In this document: in pieces, positions 33,563-43,139 of the stretch | Numbering within the stretch: the first letter of the stretch is position 1 | Layout of the letters: every line of letters begins with the position of its first letter | Notes under the pieces: generated by a model | What the model saw: only the letters and a program-made list of their open reading frames with translations | What the model was told of the DNA's origin: nothing | Databases searched by the model: none | Assembly: GCF_016889705.1 (NCBI RefSeq) | Contig: NZ_CP069526.1 | Span: 3,286,001-3,350,000, forward strand | Length of the DNA stretch: 64,000 nucleotides | Source: Amycolatopsis sp. FDAARGOS 1241 | GTDB taxonomy: Bacteria; Actinomycetota; Actinomycetes; Mycobacteriales; Pseudonocardiaceae | Reading direction: 5' to 3' | Translations under genes and position numbers: made by a program

Positions 33563-33610
33563 CTGTGCTCCGTTCGAACTGATCGTCCGCCCAGATGGAT
33601 AGTGCACTGA

Positions 33611-33628
33611 TGATTAGCGCGCTAATCA
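33611..33628. promoter_or_regulatory. perfect 18-bp palindrome upstream of the oxidase unit
   Basis: TGATTAGCGCGCTAATCA is a perfect palindrome 49 bp upstream of the small membrane-protein start, where an operator should be. Symmetric TTAGCGCGCTAA-like sites are typical of MarR-type or similar dimeric regulators. AT-rich arms in a GC-rich genome make chance occurrence unlikely. The regulator is not encoded nearby. Confidence 0.6.
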
Positions 33629-34039
33629 AATGTGCGATGTGCATCTCAGGCGTGCCTCGAACCAGTCGAGTCCTCTGCGGACAGACGGCGGAGGAGGTGG
33701 ATCGCGTTTTGCAACGCCCGAGGCGCGGCGACCGTGCCCTGTGGACGGTTCGTGCTCCCAGTGACCCCACGACACCACGGCACCGCGACACCACGGCTAC
33801 ACAACGCGACGCGGGTGGGCAGAACCTTGGGCGCCAACGTGACCCCCCAAGATCAGTACTGTCCACGCCCGAGGAGCATCCGTGGCGGCGCTCAAACTTC
33901 CGCATCGCGATCTGACGCCGGCCTGAGACGGCGGCGATCCCGAGGAACCCGGGGTGGGGGAGGTGGCGGCGGCCGATTCCGCCGACGTTCACTTTCACCG
34001 AAGGCGGGCGCACTTACAGCACATCGCCATCTGACGACT
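33629..34039. other. gene-free spacer
   Basis: About 410 bp between the palindrome and the tRNA terminator. One 12-bp direct repeat (CGACACCACGGC at 33770-33781 and 33786-33797) is visible. No gene or RNA was recognised. Confidence 0.3.
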
Positions 34040-34073
34040 GAAGCCCTGCTCCTCCGAGAAGGAACAGGGCTTC
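34040..34073 (-). terminator. terminator after the tRNA-Gly/Cys/Val cluster
   Basis: GAAGCCCTG at 34040-34048 pairs with CAGGGCTTC at 34065-34073; past one mismatch TCCT/AGGA extends the stem. It lies about 18 bp beyond the 3' end of tRNA-Val on the minus strand. Confidence 0.65.
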
Positions 34074-34090
34074 TGACCTGCGGTTTCAGC

Positions 34091-34165
34091 TGGTGCGCGA
34101 TACTGGGATTGAACCAGTGACCTCTTCCGTGTCAGGGAAGCGCTCTCCCGCTGAGCTAATCGCGC
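34091..34165 (-). tRNA. tRNA-Val (GAC)
   Basis: The minus strand folds as a tRNA: acceptor GCGCGAT pairs with ATCGCGC, D arm AGCTCAGCGGGAGAGC, anticodon loop CTGACAC with anticodon GAC, T arm with GGTTCAATCC, and an encoded 3' CCA (34093-34091). It is last in a three-tRNA cluster. Confidence 0.95.
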
Positions 34166-34166
34166 G

Positions 34167-34237
34167 AGGTGGAGACGGGATTCGAACCCGTGTACACGGC
34201 TTTGCAGGCCGTTGCCTCGCCTCTCGGCCACTCCACC
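34167..34237 (-). tRNA. tRNA-Cys (GCA)
   Basis: Acceptor GGTGGAG (34237-34231) pairs with CTCCACC; anticodon stem ACGGC/GCCGT encloses loop CTGCAAA with anticodon GCA; the T loop is GTTCGAATC. No CCA is encoded. It lies 1 bp from tRNA-Val. Confidence 0.95.
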
Positions 34238-34259
34238 GTACAGGCTCGAGAGCCTACCG

Positions 34260-34332
34260 AGCGGACGACGGGATTCGAACCCGCGACCCTCACCTTGGCA
34301 AGGTGATGCGCTACCAGCTGCGCTACGTCCGC
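34260..34332 (-). tRNA. tRNA-Gly (GCC)
   Basis: Acceptor GCGGACG (34332-34326) pairs with CGTCCGC; anticodon stem and loop CACC-TTGCCAA-GGTG gives anticodon GCC; the T arm contains GGGTTCGAATCCC. No CCA is encoded. It is first in the minus-strand tRNA cluster. Confidence 0.95.
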
Positions 34333-34459
34333 ACTATCCGCGACTCGGGAGTGTCCGGGCTCGTGACCCGCACCCCGTCGCCGTGGTGTGGGAGAACCAT
34401 ATCGGACGCCGAAAACCGCCCCGCCACCGGGGGGTCATCCGTCGGTCGCGGGGCCGTGA

Positions 34460-34885
34460 TCAGGCGAGATCGTTCGGGATGAGGTGCGTGAGGGCGTCGT
34501 CGACGTCGACCCACAGGTGCTCGTTGCCGGGGAGGACCACGTCGTAGGTGCGGTCGAGGAAGTCGGCGAGCTCCTGGGCGGAGGCCTCGAACATGGCGTG
34601 CCCGGACGGCGAGTTCAGCTCGATGAGCACGGACTCGGGGTCTTCGACCGACGGGCGGATGCGCACGTCCCCGTCGCCGGCGTCGGCCAGGAGGCCGTCG
34701 GCGAGGAGGTCGCGGGCGTAGACCCACTCGACCCAGCCCGCGCGGCCGGTGCGGAAGGCGGCGACGACCGCGTAGGGGTCGCGAGTGTCGTAGCGCAGCT
34801 CCACCTTGACCGGAACCGCCGGGGTCCGCGGCGCCAGCAGGTCGAAGACCGCCGTCGAGCGGAGCGTCACGTGATCGTTGCGCAT
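34460..34885 (-). CDS. SsgA-like sporulation/cell-division regulator
   Basis: A 141-residue protein of the SALP family: VPVKVELRYDTRDPYAVVAA, then GWVEWVYARDLLADGL, DVRIRPS and ADFLDRTYDVVLPGNEH follow SsgB closely. SsgA-like proteins help position FtsZ and control septum and peptidoglycan events in actinomycetes that form aerial hyphae or fragment. AAGGGTAGG precedes the ATG. It is upstream of the tRNA cluster on the same strand, with about 130 bp between. Confidence 0.88.
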   Translation of the reverse strand: MRNDHVTLRSTAVFDLLAPRTPAVPVKVELRYDTRDPYAVVAAFRTGRAGWVEWVYARDLLADGLLADAGDGDVRIRPSVEDPESVLIELNSPSGHAMFEASAQELADFLDRTYDVVLPGNEHLWVDVDDALTHLIPNDLA

Positions 34886-35270
34886 CGTCCTACCCTTCGT
34901 CTCCCTTCCCGGCCCGGACGACCGAGGACGACGATGAGACGCCCCGGGGAGCCGATTCCGTCGCGGGTTCGGTGGAGATCACCCGTCCGTGGCCATCGCT
35001 TCCGGTCGTCCGTCGTCGCCCGCGCCGCGCAGCCTTCCGCGGGTGCCCGCTGGGCAACCACACGTACATACTGCGCGGTTCGACCGCCGCGCGATAGCAC
35101 CGTCGCACGGATGCCGGGGCCGGGCGCGACCGCCCCCACCGCGGAACAACCCCGGCTAGCTCGGGGTTGTTCGTTCCGTATTCGCTGGTAGACGCAGCGT
35201 GGTTGGGGGTTACCACCCGTTTGCAGGCCCTCGAAAGTCGTGCTGTAGAGTTCTGTTCACACCGCGAGCG

Positions 35271-35345
35271 GGCGATTAGCTCAGCGGGAGAGCGCTTCGT
35301 TCACACCGAAGAGGTCACTGGTTCGATCCCAGTATCGCCCACCAC
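35271..35345 (+). tRNA. tRNA-Val (CAC)
   Basis: Acceptor GGGCGAT pairs with ATCGCCC; the D arm is identical to that of tRNA-Val(GAC); stem CTTCG/CGAAG encloses loop TTCACAC with anticodon CAC; T arm GGTTCGATCC; 3' ACCA is encoded. It faces away from the other tRNAs, across the SsgA-like gene. Confidence 0.95.
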
Positions 35346-35348
35346 CGC

Positions 35349-35377
35349 GAGGCCCCGGATCCACGATCCGGGGCCTC
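35349..35377 (+). terminator. terminator of tRNA-Val (CAC)
   Basis: A perfect 13-bp stem, 35349-35361 with 35365-35377 around a CAC loop, is followed by GACTGTTTT. It begins 3 bp after the tRNA end. Confidence 0.88.
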
Positions 35378-36379
35378 GACTGTTTTCCGGGAAAGAATTT
35401 TCCCAGGTCAGCACCTCGCCGCGCGTCCGCTCTCCGAAAGTGATCTCCGCGCCGCCCGTCACGGCTCGGCAACAGCCGGAAGCAGCGGCTCCGGATGCAA
35501 CCTGCAGATTGCCAGTGGAACATCGACGCATTCCGGTCTTCCGTCGCCACTTCTGTCACGCCCGGGACGGAGTCCGCGGCTTGAGTGTGATCTTGCGCAC
35601 TTTTTCGATCACGACCCGGTGTGGACCCGCCGAACGGCCGTATCGGGGCCGCACCAACGCCTTGCCGCCACTGTCCACGGGTCCATGAGCCGCACTGCGA
35701 GCGCCGGTGCGCCGGCTCCGAAGTTCGCAGGTTTCCGTTGGGGGGGCCGCCGTTCCGGTGAATCCGCCCGGTCGCGGTGAAGGTCACAACCCGGCCACAG
35801 GCGCGGCGAGATGGGTGAACCACGGCGCGGGCCGCCGGGAGCACCGCGTGACCGGCGGGGTCATGGCGCGCTTGTCCACGGAGGGGTGTGCAGCGAGGGT
35901 GATCGGCGTGGTCGCGGGCGGGGTTCGTGGTACGACGAAAACGCGACGGCGTGACACGGTGACGTGGAACGTCATCAAGAAGGTGGTCTGATCCGCTGCC
36001 CGTCCGGGTGATCGCACTGCGGCTCCACTGTGGATGTGTCCGAACAGGAGTGTCCACAGTAGAATGGCCAGGATCCGGGACGGCACGGCTCCGGCTCCGG
36101 GGGCGTGGTGGAAACTTGACTACATTCCGTAGCTATCGGTGGGTTGCTTCGCATTACTCATCGTCATCATCCCGTTATCATCAAGCCATTCATTTGCGTG
36201 AAAGACCTGCAGGATGTGGCTGGAAATCCTTGTAACGATGCCCTGAGAGCCGCCGATACCTTGGCGTGTGTCGCTCCTTTGGTGGCTGAATCGGGTGCGA
36301 TTGCGATCACCCTCGGTGATTGCCCTCGTTCACGCAGCGTGCCGGCGGAGGCCTTCGAACCATGCTCCTGGGAGGTCTG
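35378..36379. other. 1-kb region without recognised gene
   Basis: No open frame here shows both a start site and recognisable sequence. An 8-bp inverted pair (ACTGTGGA 36027-36034, TCCACAGT 36053-36060) is present. From about 36120 to 36260 the sequence becomes unusually AT-rich, with runs such as CATCATCCCGTTATCATC, just before the sugar transferase; this probably holds its promoter and leader. Confidence 0.4.
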
Positions 36380-37897
36380 ATGGAAGAGTCGGTGCGGCCC
36401 TCGTCCACGGTCAGCGAACCGCTGCCGCACATCGACCTCCAGGCGATCCCTGCGGCTCGGGGCGCGGCGCCGGCGGCCGTCGAGTCGGCGTCGGCGAAAT
36501 CGCACCCGGCGTCGTGGGAGAAGCGGTACCGCGCCTGGGTTGTCGCGAGCGACATCGTCGCCGCGTTCGTGGTGATCGGCGTGAGCGCCTTCGTGATCGA
36601 CCGCGTGGCGCCGCAGGACATGCACGCGTTCGGCACCGCGCTGGCGGTGCTGTGCGCCCTGCCCGTCTGCCGCGCGTGGAGCCCGCGCGTGCTCGGCGAA
36701 GGGCCTGAGGAGTACCGGACGCTCGGCCGCGGCCTCGTCGTGGCCGCCGTGCTCGTGGCACTGGGCGGCCTGCTCTTCCGCGCCCTCGACGTGCAGCCGT
36801 GGGTCTTCATCGTCGTCCCCGTGATCGCGCTCTTCGCGTTTCCGCAGCGCTACCTCCTGCGCCAGGTGCTGCACCGGCAGCGCCGCCGGGGGCTGTGCCT
36901 GCTGCCCGTGATGGCGGCCGGCAGTCCCGGCACGGTCGCCGATCTGATCGCGCGCACCAAGTCCGAGGTGCACGTGGGCTGGCGCGTCGAGGCAGTGTGC
37001 ACGCTCACGGGGCACGGCGCGGACCGCGACAGCGGCGAGATCGACGGGGTGCCGGTCGTCGGCAGGCTCGAGGAGCTCTCGCGGCACGTGCGCCGCGGCG
37101 GGTACCGCGTCGTCGCGGTCACCGGTGACCAGTACTGGAACCCGAAGCGCCTGCAGCGGCTCGCGTGGGACTTGGAGGGCACGACGGCGGATCTCGTCGT
37201 GGCGCCGGTGCTGATGGACATCGCGGGTCCGCGGCTCAACGTCTCGGGTGTCCTGGGCATGCCGCTGCTGCGGGTCACCGCGCCGCGGTTCACGGGGGGC
37301 CGCCGGCTCGTGAAGGAGGCCCTCGACCGCTGCGGCGCGGCGTTCCTGCTCACGCTGTTCTCGCCGCTGCTGCTGACGATCGCGCTCGCGGTGAAGCTCG
37401 GGGACCGCGGCCCGGTGGTCTACCGGCAGCGCCGCGTCGGCAAGGACGGCGAGAGCTTCACGATGCTCAAGTTCCGCACGATGGTCCCCGACGCCGACAA
37501 GATCCGCCAGAACCTCGAAGGCGACAACGAGGGTGCGGGCCCGCTGTTCAAGATGAAGCGGGACCCGCGCGTGACCCGCGTCGGCGGGCTGCTGCGCCGC
37601 TATTCGCTCGACGAGCTGCCGCAGCTGTTCAACGTGCTTTCGGGCCGCATGTCCCTCGTCGGCCCGCGGCCACCGCTGCCCGAGGAGACGCGGCAGTACG
37701 CACCCGACGCGCGCCGCCGCCTGCTCGTGAAGCCGGGCCTGACGGGCCTGTGGCAGGTCAGCGGCCGCAGCGACCTGACGTGGGCCGAGAGCATCCGCCT
37801 CGACCTGCGGTACGTGGAGGACTGGTCGCTGGCGCTGGACCTGGTCATCCTGTGGAAGACCTTCCGCGCCGTCGTGGCCGGCCAGGGCGCCTACTGA
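36380..37897 (+). CDS. polyprenyl-phosphate sugar-1-phosphate transferase (PHPT, WcaJ type)
   Basis: A 505-residue membrane enzyme. Four N-terminal helices (about residues 50-165) and a CoA-binding-like soluble domain precede a further helix and the catalytic domain, with [60 protein letters not shown] and [17 protein letters not shown]. Such enzymes load the first sugar phosphate onto undecaprenyl or decaprenyl phosphate to start an exopolysaccharide or glycan. ATG 36380 follows GGGAGG. No other glycan genes are adjacent, so its pathway is encoded elsewhere. Confidence 0.9.
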   Translation: MEESVRPSSTVSEPLPHIDLQAIPAARGAAPAAVESASAKSHPASWEKRYRAWVVASDIVAAFVVIGVSAFVIDRVAPQDMHAFGTALAVLCALPVCRAWSPRVLGEGPEEYRTLGRGLVVAAVLVALGGLLFRALDVQPWVFIVVPVIALFAFPQRYLLRQVLHRQRRRGLCLLPVMAAGSPGTVADLIARTKSEVHVGWRVEAVCTLTGHGADRDSGEIDGVPVVGRLEELSRHVRRGGYRVVAVTGDQYWNPKRLQRLAWDLEGTTADLVVAPVLMDIAGPRLNVSGVLGMPLLRVTAPRFTGGRRLVKEALDRCGAAFLLTLFSPLLLTIALAVKLGDRGPVVYRQRRVGKDGESFTMLKFRTMVPDADKIRQNLEGDNEGAGPLFKMKRDPRVTRVGGLLRRYSLDELPQLFNVLSGRMSLVGPRPPLPEETRQYAPDARRRLLVKPGLTGLWQVSGRSDLTWAESIRLDLRYVEDWSLALDLVILWKTFRAVVAGQGAY

Positions 37898-38189
37898 GCC
37901 GCCCCGCGAGCGGGCCGTCCCGGCCGCCGACCCGCAGGGCCGGCGGCCGCTTCGTGTCCGCAGGGCCGGCAAAGGCGGCGGGTCCGCGGTGACCGCCAAG
38001 CCGGGCCGGACAGTGGGTGCAGGACACCCGCGGAGGCCTGGCGCCGTCGTGGCCGAGCCGATCCGGGCCGCCCGGCGGCGCGGGGCCGGGACGCGCGGCG
38101 TTAGCGCCGCCAGGCGTCAGGCGCTCACGGGCCGCCGACTAGCATCGACGGGAGTCATCCCCTGTCACTTGCCCCAGAAGGAGCCGATC
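37898..38189. other. spacer upstream of thrS
   Basis: About 290 GC-rich bases containing the thrS promoter. I looked for a T-box leader, as found before some actinobacterial synthetase genes, and saw no specifier hairpin or T-box sequence. Confidence 0.3.
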
Positions 38190-40226
38190 GTGTCGCATCC
38201 GCCGTCAGCCGCCGCCGTCCCCGCCGAGCGCGTGGTGGTCGCGGCGGGCACTACGGCGGGCGCCGCGGTCCGCGAAGCCGGGCTGCCGACCAAGGGGCCG
38301 GACACGGTCGTCGTCGTGCGCGACGCGGAGGGCAAGCTGCGCGACCTGGCGTGGGCGCCGGAGACCGACACCGAGGTGGAGCCCGTCGCGGCGAGCACCG
38401 AGGACGGCCGCAGCGTGATCCGCCACTCGGCCGCGCACGTGCTCGCGCAGGCCGTGCAGCAGGAGTTCCCCGAGGCGAAGCTGGGCATCGGGCCGCCGGT
38501 GAAGGACGGCTTCTACTACGACTTCGCGGTCGACAAGCCGTTCACGCCCGAGGACCTGCAGGCGCTCGAGAAGCGCATGAAGCAGATCGTGAAGGGCGCG
38601 CAGCAGTTCTCCCGCCGCGTGTTCGGGTCGGTCGACGAGGCGAAGGAAGAGCTGGCGAAGGAGCCGTTCAAGCTCGAGCTCGTCGACCTGAAGTCCGAAG
38701 TGGACGCTGTGGACACCTCCGAGGTGATGGAGGTCGGCGGTGGTGAGCTCACCATCTACGACAACCTCGATCCGCGCACGAAGGAGCGCGTGTGGAGTGA
38801 CCTCTGCCGCGGCCCGCACGTGCCCACCACGAAGTTCATCCCCGCGTTCAAGCTCACCCGCGTGGCCGCCGCCTACTGGCGCGGCAGCGAGAAGAACCCG
38901 CAGCTGCAGCGGATCTACGGCACGGCGTGGGAGTCGGCCGAGGCGCAGGACGCCTACCTGGAGCGCATCGCCGAGGCGGAGCGGCGCGACCACCGCCGGC
39001 TCGGTGCCGAGCTGGACCTGTTCTCCTTCCCCGAGGAGATCGGCTCCGGCCTGCCGGTGTTCCACCCGAAGGGCGGCATCATCCGCCGCGAGCTCGAGAA
39101 CTACTCGCGCCGCTGCCACGAGGAGGCCGGCTACGAGTTCGTGAACACGCCGCACATCTCCAAGGGCGAGCTGTTCCACACCTCGGGCCACCTGCCCTAC
39201 TACGCCGACACGATGTTCCCGCCGGTCAAGCTCGAGGACGAGGACTACTACCTCAAGGCCATGAACTGCCCGATGCACAACCTGATCTACCGTTCGCGCG
39301 GGCGGTCGTACCGGGAGTTGCCGCTGCGGCTGTTCGAGTTCGGCACGGTGTACCGCTACGAGAAGTCGGGTGTGGTCCACGGCCTCACCCGCGTGCGCGG
39401 CCTCACGATGGACGATTCGCACATCTACTGCACCAAGGAGCAGATGCCGGGCGAGCTGCGGTCGCTGCTCAAGTTCGTGCTCGACCTGCTGGCCGACTAC
39501 GGCCTGTCCGACTTCTACCTCGAGCTGTCCACCCGCGGCGACTCCGAGAAGTTCATCGGCGAGGACTGGGAGTGGGAGGAGGCGACGGAGACGCTGCGGC
39601 AGGCCGCGATCGACTCCGGCCTCGAGCTCGTGCCCGACCCGGGCGGCGCGGCGTTCTACGGCCCGAAGATCTCCGTGCAGGCCAAGGACGCCATCGGCCG
39701 CACGTGGCAGATGTCCACGATCCAGCTGGACTTCAACCAGAACAAGCGGTTCGACCTCGAATACACCGCACCGGACGGCTCGCGTCAGCGGCCGGTGATG
39801 ATCCACCGCGCGTTGTTCGGCTCGATCGAACGGTTCTTCGGCGTGCTGACCGAGCACTACGCGGGCGCGTTCCCGGCGTGGCTCTCGCCGGTGCAGGTCG
39901 TGGGCATCCCGATCACCTCCGACCAGGTCGAATACCTCCACGATGTCCAGAAGGCTTTGCGCGCCAAGGGAATCCGCGTCGAGGTCGACGCGAGCGACGA
40001 CCGGATGCAGAAGAAGATCCGCACCCACACCACGCAGAAGGTGCCGTTCCTCCTCCTGGCCGGCGCGAAGGATGCGGAGGCGGGCGCGGTGTCGTTCCGG
40101 TTCCGCGACGGCGGCCAGATCAACGGCGTGTCCGTGGACGCGGCCGTCGAGGCCATCGCCGAGTGGATCACCCGTCGCGAGAACGACTCGCCGAACGTCG
40201 AGGCCGTGGAGAAGATCCTGCGGTGA
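38190..40226 (+). CDS. thrS: threonyl-tRNA synthetase
   Basis: A 678-residue class II synthetase charging tRNA-Thr. The order is TGS-like N-terminus, editing-related domain with [16 protein letters not shown] and CRGPHVPTT, catalytic core with [25 protein letters not shown] and a motif 3 at [16 protein letters not shown], and the anticodon-binding domain. AGAAGGAG precedes the GTG at 38190. Its stop overlaps the HIT-gene start (GTGA); the two begin the thrS-HIT-PIM block also found in mycobacteria. Confidence 0.96.
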   Translation: MSHPPSAAAVPAERVVVAAGTTAGAAVREAGLPTKGPDTVVVVRDAEGKLRDLAWAPETDTEVEPVAASTEDGRSVIRHSAAHVLAQAVQQEFPEAKLGIGPPVKDGFYYDFAVDKPFTPEDLQALEKRMKQIVKGAQQFSRRVFGSVDEAKEELAKEPFKLELVDLKSEVDAVDTSEVMEVGGGELTIYDNLDPRTKERVWSDLCRGPHVPTTKFIPAFKLTRVAAAYWRGSEKNPQLQRIYGTAWESAEAQDAYLERIAEAERRDHRRLGAELDLFSFPEEIGSGLPVFHPKGGIIRRELENYSRRCHEEAGYEFVNTPHISKGELFHTSGHLPYYADTMFPPVKLEDEDYYLKAMNCPMHNLIYRSRGRSYRELPLRLFEFGTVYRYEKSGVVHGLTRVRGLTMDDSHIYCTKEQMPGELRSLLKFVLDLLADYGLSDFYLELSTRGDSEKFIGEDWEWEEATETLRQAAIDSGLELVPDPGGAAFYGPKISVQAKDAIGRTWQMSTIQLDFNQNKRFDLEYTAPDGSRQRPVMIHRALFGSIERFFGVLTEHYAGAFPAWLSPVQVVGIPITSDQVEYLHDVQKALRAKGIRVEVDASDDRMQKKIRTHTTQKVPFLLLAGAKDAEAGAVSFRFRDGGQINGVSVDAAVEAIAEWITRRENDSPNVEAVEKILR

Positions 40227-40771
40227 GCGACGCGGACGGTCCCGAGATCGTCGAGCAGGACGGCGTGGGGGTCCCGGACGCGCTGCAGCGCCTGTGGACC
40301 CCGCACCGGATGGCCTACATCAAGGGCCAGGAGAAGCCGGACGGCGACGAACCGGCTGGCTGCCCCTTCTGCCGGATCCCCAGCCTCGACGACGAGACGG
40401 CGCTCATCCTGGCGCGCGGCAAAACGGTGTACGCGGTGCTGAACCTGTACCCGTACAACCCGGGGCACCTCATGGTGGTGCCCTACCGCCACGTGGCCGA
40501 CTACACCGACCTCACCGTCGACGAGACGCGTGAGCTGGCCGAGTTCACGCAGCACGCCATGCGCGTGGTGCGTGAGGTCTCGGCGGCGCACGGGTTCAAC
40601 ATCGGGATGAACCAGGGCGTGATCGCCGGCGCGGGCATCGCGGCGCACCTGCACCAGCACCTCGTACCGCGCTGGGGCGGCGACGCGAACTTCATGCCGG
40701 TGATCGGCCACACGAAGGTGCTGCCGCAGCTGCTCGGCGAAACGCGGAAACTCCTGGCGGACGCGTGGTGA
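40223..40771 (+). CDS. HIT-family hydrolase, likely diadenosine tetraphosphate phosphorylase
   Basis: A 182-residue HIT protein with zinc-type cysteines CPFC (47-50) and catalytic histidine triad [10 protein letters not shown] (His142, 144, 146). In Mycobacterium tuberculosis the protein in this position (Rv2613c), also after thrS, is an AP4A phosphorylase, so the same activity is probable. It is translationally coupled to thrS; synthetases make AP4A as a side product, which gives the pairing sense. Confidence 0.88.
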   Translation: MSDADGPEIVEQDGVGVPDALQRLWTPHRMAYIKGQEKPDGDEPAGCPFCRIPSLDDETALILARGKTVYAVLNLYPYNPGHLMVVPYRHVADYTDLTVDETRELAEFTQHAMRVVREVSAAHGFNIGMNQGVIAGAGIAAHLHQHLVPRWGGDANFMPVIGHTKVLPQLLGETRKLLADAW

Positions 40772-40805
40772 AGAACGTTCGGCGCACGAGTGTACCGACG
40801 GGGTA

Positions 40806-40819
40806 ATTGAGCCCTCAAT
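40806..40819. promoter_or_regulatory. MarR operator
   Basis: ATTGAG-CC-CTCAAT is a perfect dyad 19 bp before the MarR start, and the flanking bases extend the symmetry imperfectly. AT-rich arms of this size at this position are the usual autoregulatory site of MarR proteins. Confidence 0.65.
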
Positions 40820-40837
40820 CAGGGGTACCATGGTGGC

Positions 40838-41368
40838 ATGTCCGAACCCCGATGGCTCACCGACGAAGAGCAGCAAGTCTGGCGTGACTTCTCCGAGGCG
40901 GCCGCGATGCTGCAGGCACACCTCGAGGCTCAGCTGCAGCACGACTCGGGCATGCCGCACACGTACTACGAGGTCCTGGTGTCGCTGTCGGAGGCCGAGG
41001 ACCGCCGGCTGCGCATGAGCGACCTCGCCGACGCCCGCCGGTCGTCGCGCAGCCGTCTCTCCCACGCGGTGGCGCGCCTGGAGGCGAAGGGCTGGGTGCG
41101 GCGCGAGTCGTGCCCCACCGACAAGCGCGGCGCGTGGGCCGTGCTCACCGACGCCGGGTTCGCGGCACTGCAGGAAGCCGCGCCCGGGCACGTCGAAGCC
41201 GTGCGTGAGAGCCTGTTCGACCCGCTGACGCCGCAGCAGGTGCGGCAGCTGGGGGAGATCAGCAAGGCGGTGCTGGCCGGCCTGTCGCCGCGCTGCGCGG
41301 CCGCGGCGGAGGCTGCCGAGGCGGGCGAATTCGTGGCCCCGGTCGTCGAACTGCCGAAATCCGGCTGA
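40838..41368 (+). CDS. MarR-family transcriptional regulator
   Basis: A 176-residue winged-helix regulator: HDSGMPHTYYEVLVSLSEAE, MSDLADARRSSRSRLSHAVA, RLEAKGWVRRESCPTDKRGA and VLTDAGFAAL give the MarR recognition helix and wing. It is inserted between the HIT and pgsA genes, a place empty in mycobacteria. The operator just upstream suggests autoregulation; no target gene is obvious next to it. Confidence 0.88.
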   Translation: MSEPRWLTDEEQQVWRDFSEAAAMLQAHLEAQLQHDSGMPHTYYEVLVSLSEAEDRRLRMSDLADARRSSRSRLSHAVARLEAKGWVRRESCPTDKRGAWAVLTDAGFAALQEAAPGHVEAVRESLFDPLTPQQVRQLGEISKAVLAGLSPRCAAAAEAAEAGEFVAPVVELPKSG

Positions 41369-41468
41369 TCGCCCGGCGGGTCGCGGGGCGGGGACGTGGG
41401 CCCGCGCGCCGGGGTCGATAGGCTTTCGTGGCCCACCCGCCCCCTAGTCAGGTGCACCAGACGACGAG

Positions 41469-42227
41469 ATGCTCAACATTTTCGCCCGTGCTTCAGTCTC
41501 CCGCGTCACCGACCCGATCGGCCGGACGCTGGTCCGCGCCGGACTGACGCCGAACGCGATGACCGTGATCGGCACCGCGGGTGCCGTGGCGTGCGCGCTC
41601 GCCTTCTTCCCGCAGGGGCTCCTGCTGTGGGGGACGTTCACCGTGTGGGGGTTCGCGATGCTGGACCTCCTCGACGGCGCGATGGCCAGGGCCCGCGGGT
41701 ACGGCACGCCCTTCGGTGCCGTCCTCGACGCGACGTGTGACCGGCTGGTCGACGGCGCGCTGTTCGCCGCCATCGCCTGGTGGTGCTTCGCCGTCGACGA
41801 CAACAACCGGGCCGGGGCAGCCGCCCTCATCTGCTTGGTGCTCGCCCAGGTCATCTCCTACGTGAAGGCCCGCGCCGAGGCGTCGGGCCTCGAAGCCGAC
41901 GGCGGGCTCATCGAGCGCGCCGAGCGGCTCATCATCGCGCTCGTCGGCACCGGCCTGCACGGCCTCGGCGTGCCCTACACGGTCGAGATCACGCTGTGGC
42001 TGCTCGCGGTGCTGTCCGCGGTCACGCTCGTGCAGCGCGCCGCCGCCGTCGCGAGCGCCGCCCGGGCCGCGACGGCCGCACAGACCGCGAAGCCCGCACA
42101 GGCTGCACAGTCCGCGCAGTCCGCCGACGCGGAGCGGTCCGCGCCGGCGGAGAGCGAGCGGACCGCCAGTTCTGCACCCGCCGAGCAGCCTGCCGGCGAC
42201 GTACAGCCAGGTGGGGCGCAGCCGTGA
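41469..42227 (+). CDS. pgsA: phosphatidylinositol phosphate synthase (CDP-alcohol phosphatidyltransferase)
   Basis: A 252-residue membrane enzyme with the family motif D-x2-D-G-x2-A-R-x8-G-x3-D-x3-D, placing the metal-binding aspartates at 66, 69, 87 and 91. It joins CDP-diacylglycerol to inositol phosphate at the start of PI and PIM synthesis. About five helices are followed by an unusual Ala/Gln/Ser-rich tail (about residues 195-252) that is not catalytic. Position before the acyltransferase and pimA matches mycobacterial pgsA1. Its stop overlaps the next start (GTGA). Confidence 0.9.
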   Translation: MLNIFARASVSRVTDPIGRTLVRAGLTPNAMTVIGTAGAVACALAFFPQGLLLWGTFTVWGFAMLDLLDGAMARARGYGTPFGAVLDATCDRLVDGALFAAIAWWCFAVDDNNRAGAAALICLVLAQVISYVKARAEASGLEADGGLIERAERLIIALVGTGLHGLGVPYTVEITLWLLAVLSAVTLVQRAAAVASAARAATAAQTAKPAQAAQSAQSADAERSAPAESERTASSAPAEQPAGDVQPGGAQP

Positions 42228-43135
42228 GCGCGCTGTCCCAGCGGCTCGGTGAGTTCGGCTACGCGACGGGCTGGCGGCTCGCGCGCCGGCTCCCCAGGCC
42301 CGTGGGGACGGCGGTGTTCGCGCTGGGCGCCGACGTCGCCACGCGCCGCGGCGGTGGCGGCGTGCGGCAGCTGCGCGCGAACCTCACGCGGGTCGTGCCA
42401 CAGGCCGACGAGCAGGAGCTCGACGAGCTCGTGCGCCGGGCCATGCGCTCGTACGCGCGCTACTGGTACGAGACGTTCCGGCTTCCCTCGGCCGACAAGG
42501 ACGAGCTGTTCGCGAACTTCACGATCACCGGGGTCGAGAACATCGACGCCGCCCTCGCCGAGGGCAACGGCGCGGTCATCGTGCTCCCGCACAGCGGCAA
42601 CTGGGACGTCGCGGGGGTGTGGCTGGCGAGGTATCTCGGTGGCTTCACGACGGTCGTGGAGCGGCTCAAACCCGAGTCGCTGTTCCGCCGGTTCGTGGCC
42701 TACCGCGAGTCGCTCGGCTTCGAGATCGTGCCGCTCACCGGGGACAGCGCGGCGATGCGTGTGCTGCTGAAGCGGTTGCGGGAGAACAAGGTCGTCTGTC
42801 TCGTCGGCGACCGCGACCTCACCACGAGCGGCCTCGAGGTGAAGTTCTTCGGCGAGCGGACGCGGATGCCCGCGGGCCCGGCCCGGCTGGCGGCGACCAC
42901 CGGCGCGGCGCTGCTGCCCGTGGGTTCCTGGTACAGCGGCGACGGCTGGGAGCTGCGGGTGCACCCGCGCATCCGCGTCACCGCGCGCGCCGAGGTGCCC
43001 GCGGCCACGCAGGCGCTGGCCGACGTGTTCGCCGGCGACATCGCCGCCCACCCGGCCGACTGGCACATGCTGCAGAAGTTCTGGCTCGCCGACCTCGAGG
43101 CCGAAGAGCTCGCCGGCCTCGAAGAAGCGAGCTGA
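42224..43135 (+). CDS. phosphatidylinositol mannoside acyltransferase (PatA-like)
   Basis: A 303-residue lysophospholipid-acyltransferase-like (LABLAT) enzyme. HSGNWD supplies the H-x4-D catalytic pair (His123, Asp128), followed by VVERLKPESLFRRFVAYRES and VGDRDLTTSGLEVKFFGERT. In mycobacteria the protein in this place (Rv2611c) acylates the mannose of PIM1/PIM2. GTGA overlap with pgsA and 4 bp to pimA make one operon. Confidence 0.9.
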   Translation: MSALSQRLGEFGYATGWRLARRLPRPVGTAVFALGADVATRRGGGGVRQLRANLTRVVPQADEQELDELVRRAMRSYARYWYETFRLPSADKDELFANFTITGVENIDAALAEGNGAVIVLPHSGNWDVAGVWLARYLGGFTTVVERLKPESLFRRFVAYRESLGFEIVPLTGDSAAMRVLLKRLRENKVVCLVGDRDLTTSGLEVKFFGERTRMPAGPARLAATTGAALLPVGSWYSGDGWELRVHPRIRVTARAEVPAATQALADVFAGDIAAHPADWHMLQKFWLADLEAEELAGLEEAS

Positions 43136-43139
43136 CCCG

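Noticed and set aside
33770..33797. 12-bp direct repeat CGACACCACGGC
   Set aside because: Only two copies with a 4-bp spacer; no CRISPR-like spacing and no associated genes.
35707..35991. Possible 94-residue gene
   Set aside because: No clear ribosome-binding site, no family, and weak third-position bias; left as non-coding.
36027..36060. Inverted pair ACTGTGGA/TCCACAGT
   Set aside because: The 8-bp arms are separated by 18 bp with no gene close enough to suggest a role.
37898..38189. T-box or other riboswitch before thrS
   Set aside because: No specifier hairpin or conserved T-box sequence is visible.
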